The position numbers and the translations under genes were made by a program. Below, piece after piece: positions 5,145 to 5,433 of a DNA stretch of 5,433 nucleotides (positions are counted from its first letter, which is position 1; each line of letters begins with the position of its first letter). Under the pieces are notes generated by a model, which ran no database searches, was not told where the DNA came from, and saw only the letters and a program-made list of their open reading frames with translations. Source of the stretch: Gammaproteobacteria bacterium (GTDB lineage: Bacteria > Pseudomonadota > Gammaproteobacteria > Pseudomonadales > Azotimanducaceae); the NCBI GenBank assembly GCA_003228415.1, contig QIDL01000224.1, forward strand, positions 1 through 5,433. The letters are read 5' to 3'.

Positions 5145-5433
5145 ATGGTGGGTGTCTATCGAATGCATGAGGCCGGTGGGCCTGAGGTGATGCAGTGGGA
5201 AGAGCAGGACATGCCGCCTCCTCAAGGCGGGATGGTGTTGATCCGTCACACAGCCGTCGGCCTGAACTACATCGACACCTATCATCGGAGCGGACTCTAC
5301 CCACTGCCTCTACCGACCCGGCTCGGGGTAGAAGCGGCTGGCGTGATCGAGGCAGTGGGAGATGAAGTCAGCGAATTCAAACCCGGAGATCGCGTCGCCT
5401 ACGCCGGCGGGCTCGGTGCCTATGCCGAAGCGA
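5145..5433 (+). CDS. qor: NADPH:quinone oxidoreductase, QOR type (5' part only)
   Basis: The first 96 codons of a zinc-independent medium-chain dehydrogenase/reductase of the quinone oxidoreductase (QOR) class, a soluble NADPH-dependent one-electron quinone reductase; the gene continues beyond the window. The visible part is the N-terminal GroES-like domain. Diagnostic stretches are GGPEVMQWEE (11-20), VGLNYIDTYHRSGLYP (38-53), LGVEAAGVIEAVG (60-72), FKPGDRVAYA (78-87) and GAYAEA (91-96), matching E. coli QorA closely from memory (IDTY.RSGLYP and GDRV.YA). It lacks the Cys/His zinc ligands of alcohol dehydrogenases at this end. The Rossmann NADPH-binding domain should follow outside the window. 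It is 36 bp downstream of the MATE gene on the same strand with no terminator-like hairpin between them, so co-transcription is likely. Confidence 0.93.
   Translation, partial: MVGVYRMHEAGGPEVMQWEEQDMPPPQGGMVLIRHTAVGLNYIDTYHRSGLYPLPLPTRLGVEAAGVIEAVGDEVSEFKPGDRVAYAGGLGAYAEA

Overview
The window holds four complete protein genes, the 5' part of a fifth, and possibly the last codons of a gene ending before the first. No RNA genes, CRISPR array, insertion sequence or phage genes are visible. The gene families and moderate-to-high GC suggest an environmental proteobacterium. A gammaproteobacterium is my best guess, because the sensor kinase resembles Vibrio CqsS and Legionella LqsS, but no marker gene fixes the taxon.

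Layout: (a) 1-136 is a leader that may carry the 3' end of an upstream gene. (b) 137-1483 (+) is a six-helix membrane histidine kinase of the CqsS/LqsS type, the receptors for alpha-hydroxyketone quorum-sensing signals. It has no receiver domain. (c) 1473-2552 (-) is a TIM-barrel amidohydrolase (Amidohydro_2 family), convergent with the kinase and overlapping it by 11 bp. (d) 2586-3743 (-) is a beta-lactamase-fold serine hydrolase/esterase, 33 bp upstream of (c) and probably co-transcribed with it. (e) After a divergent gap of only 36 bp, 3780-5108 (+) is a MATE multidrug/cation antiporter. (f) After another 36 bp and a strong ribosome binding site, an NADPH:quinone oxidoreductase (QOR type) starts at 5145 and runs off the window.

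Functionally there are three blocks: a likely cell-cell signalling receptor; a two-gene hydrolytic operon (esterase then amidohydrolase) of unknown substrate; and an export/redox pair (MATE plus quinone reductase) that could be a detoxification unit. Nothing in the sequence shows that the signalling receptor controls the other two blocks. The most interesting item is the receptor. Compared from memory with Vibrio cholerae CqsS, it keeps the Trp at the ligand head-group position (W104 to W123) but differs at S107, F162 and C170, so a ligand other than CAI-1 is plausible. No signal synthase (CqsA/LqsA) or response regulator can be identified inside the window. There is no gene-free stretch longer than about 136 bases.
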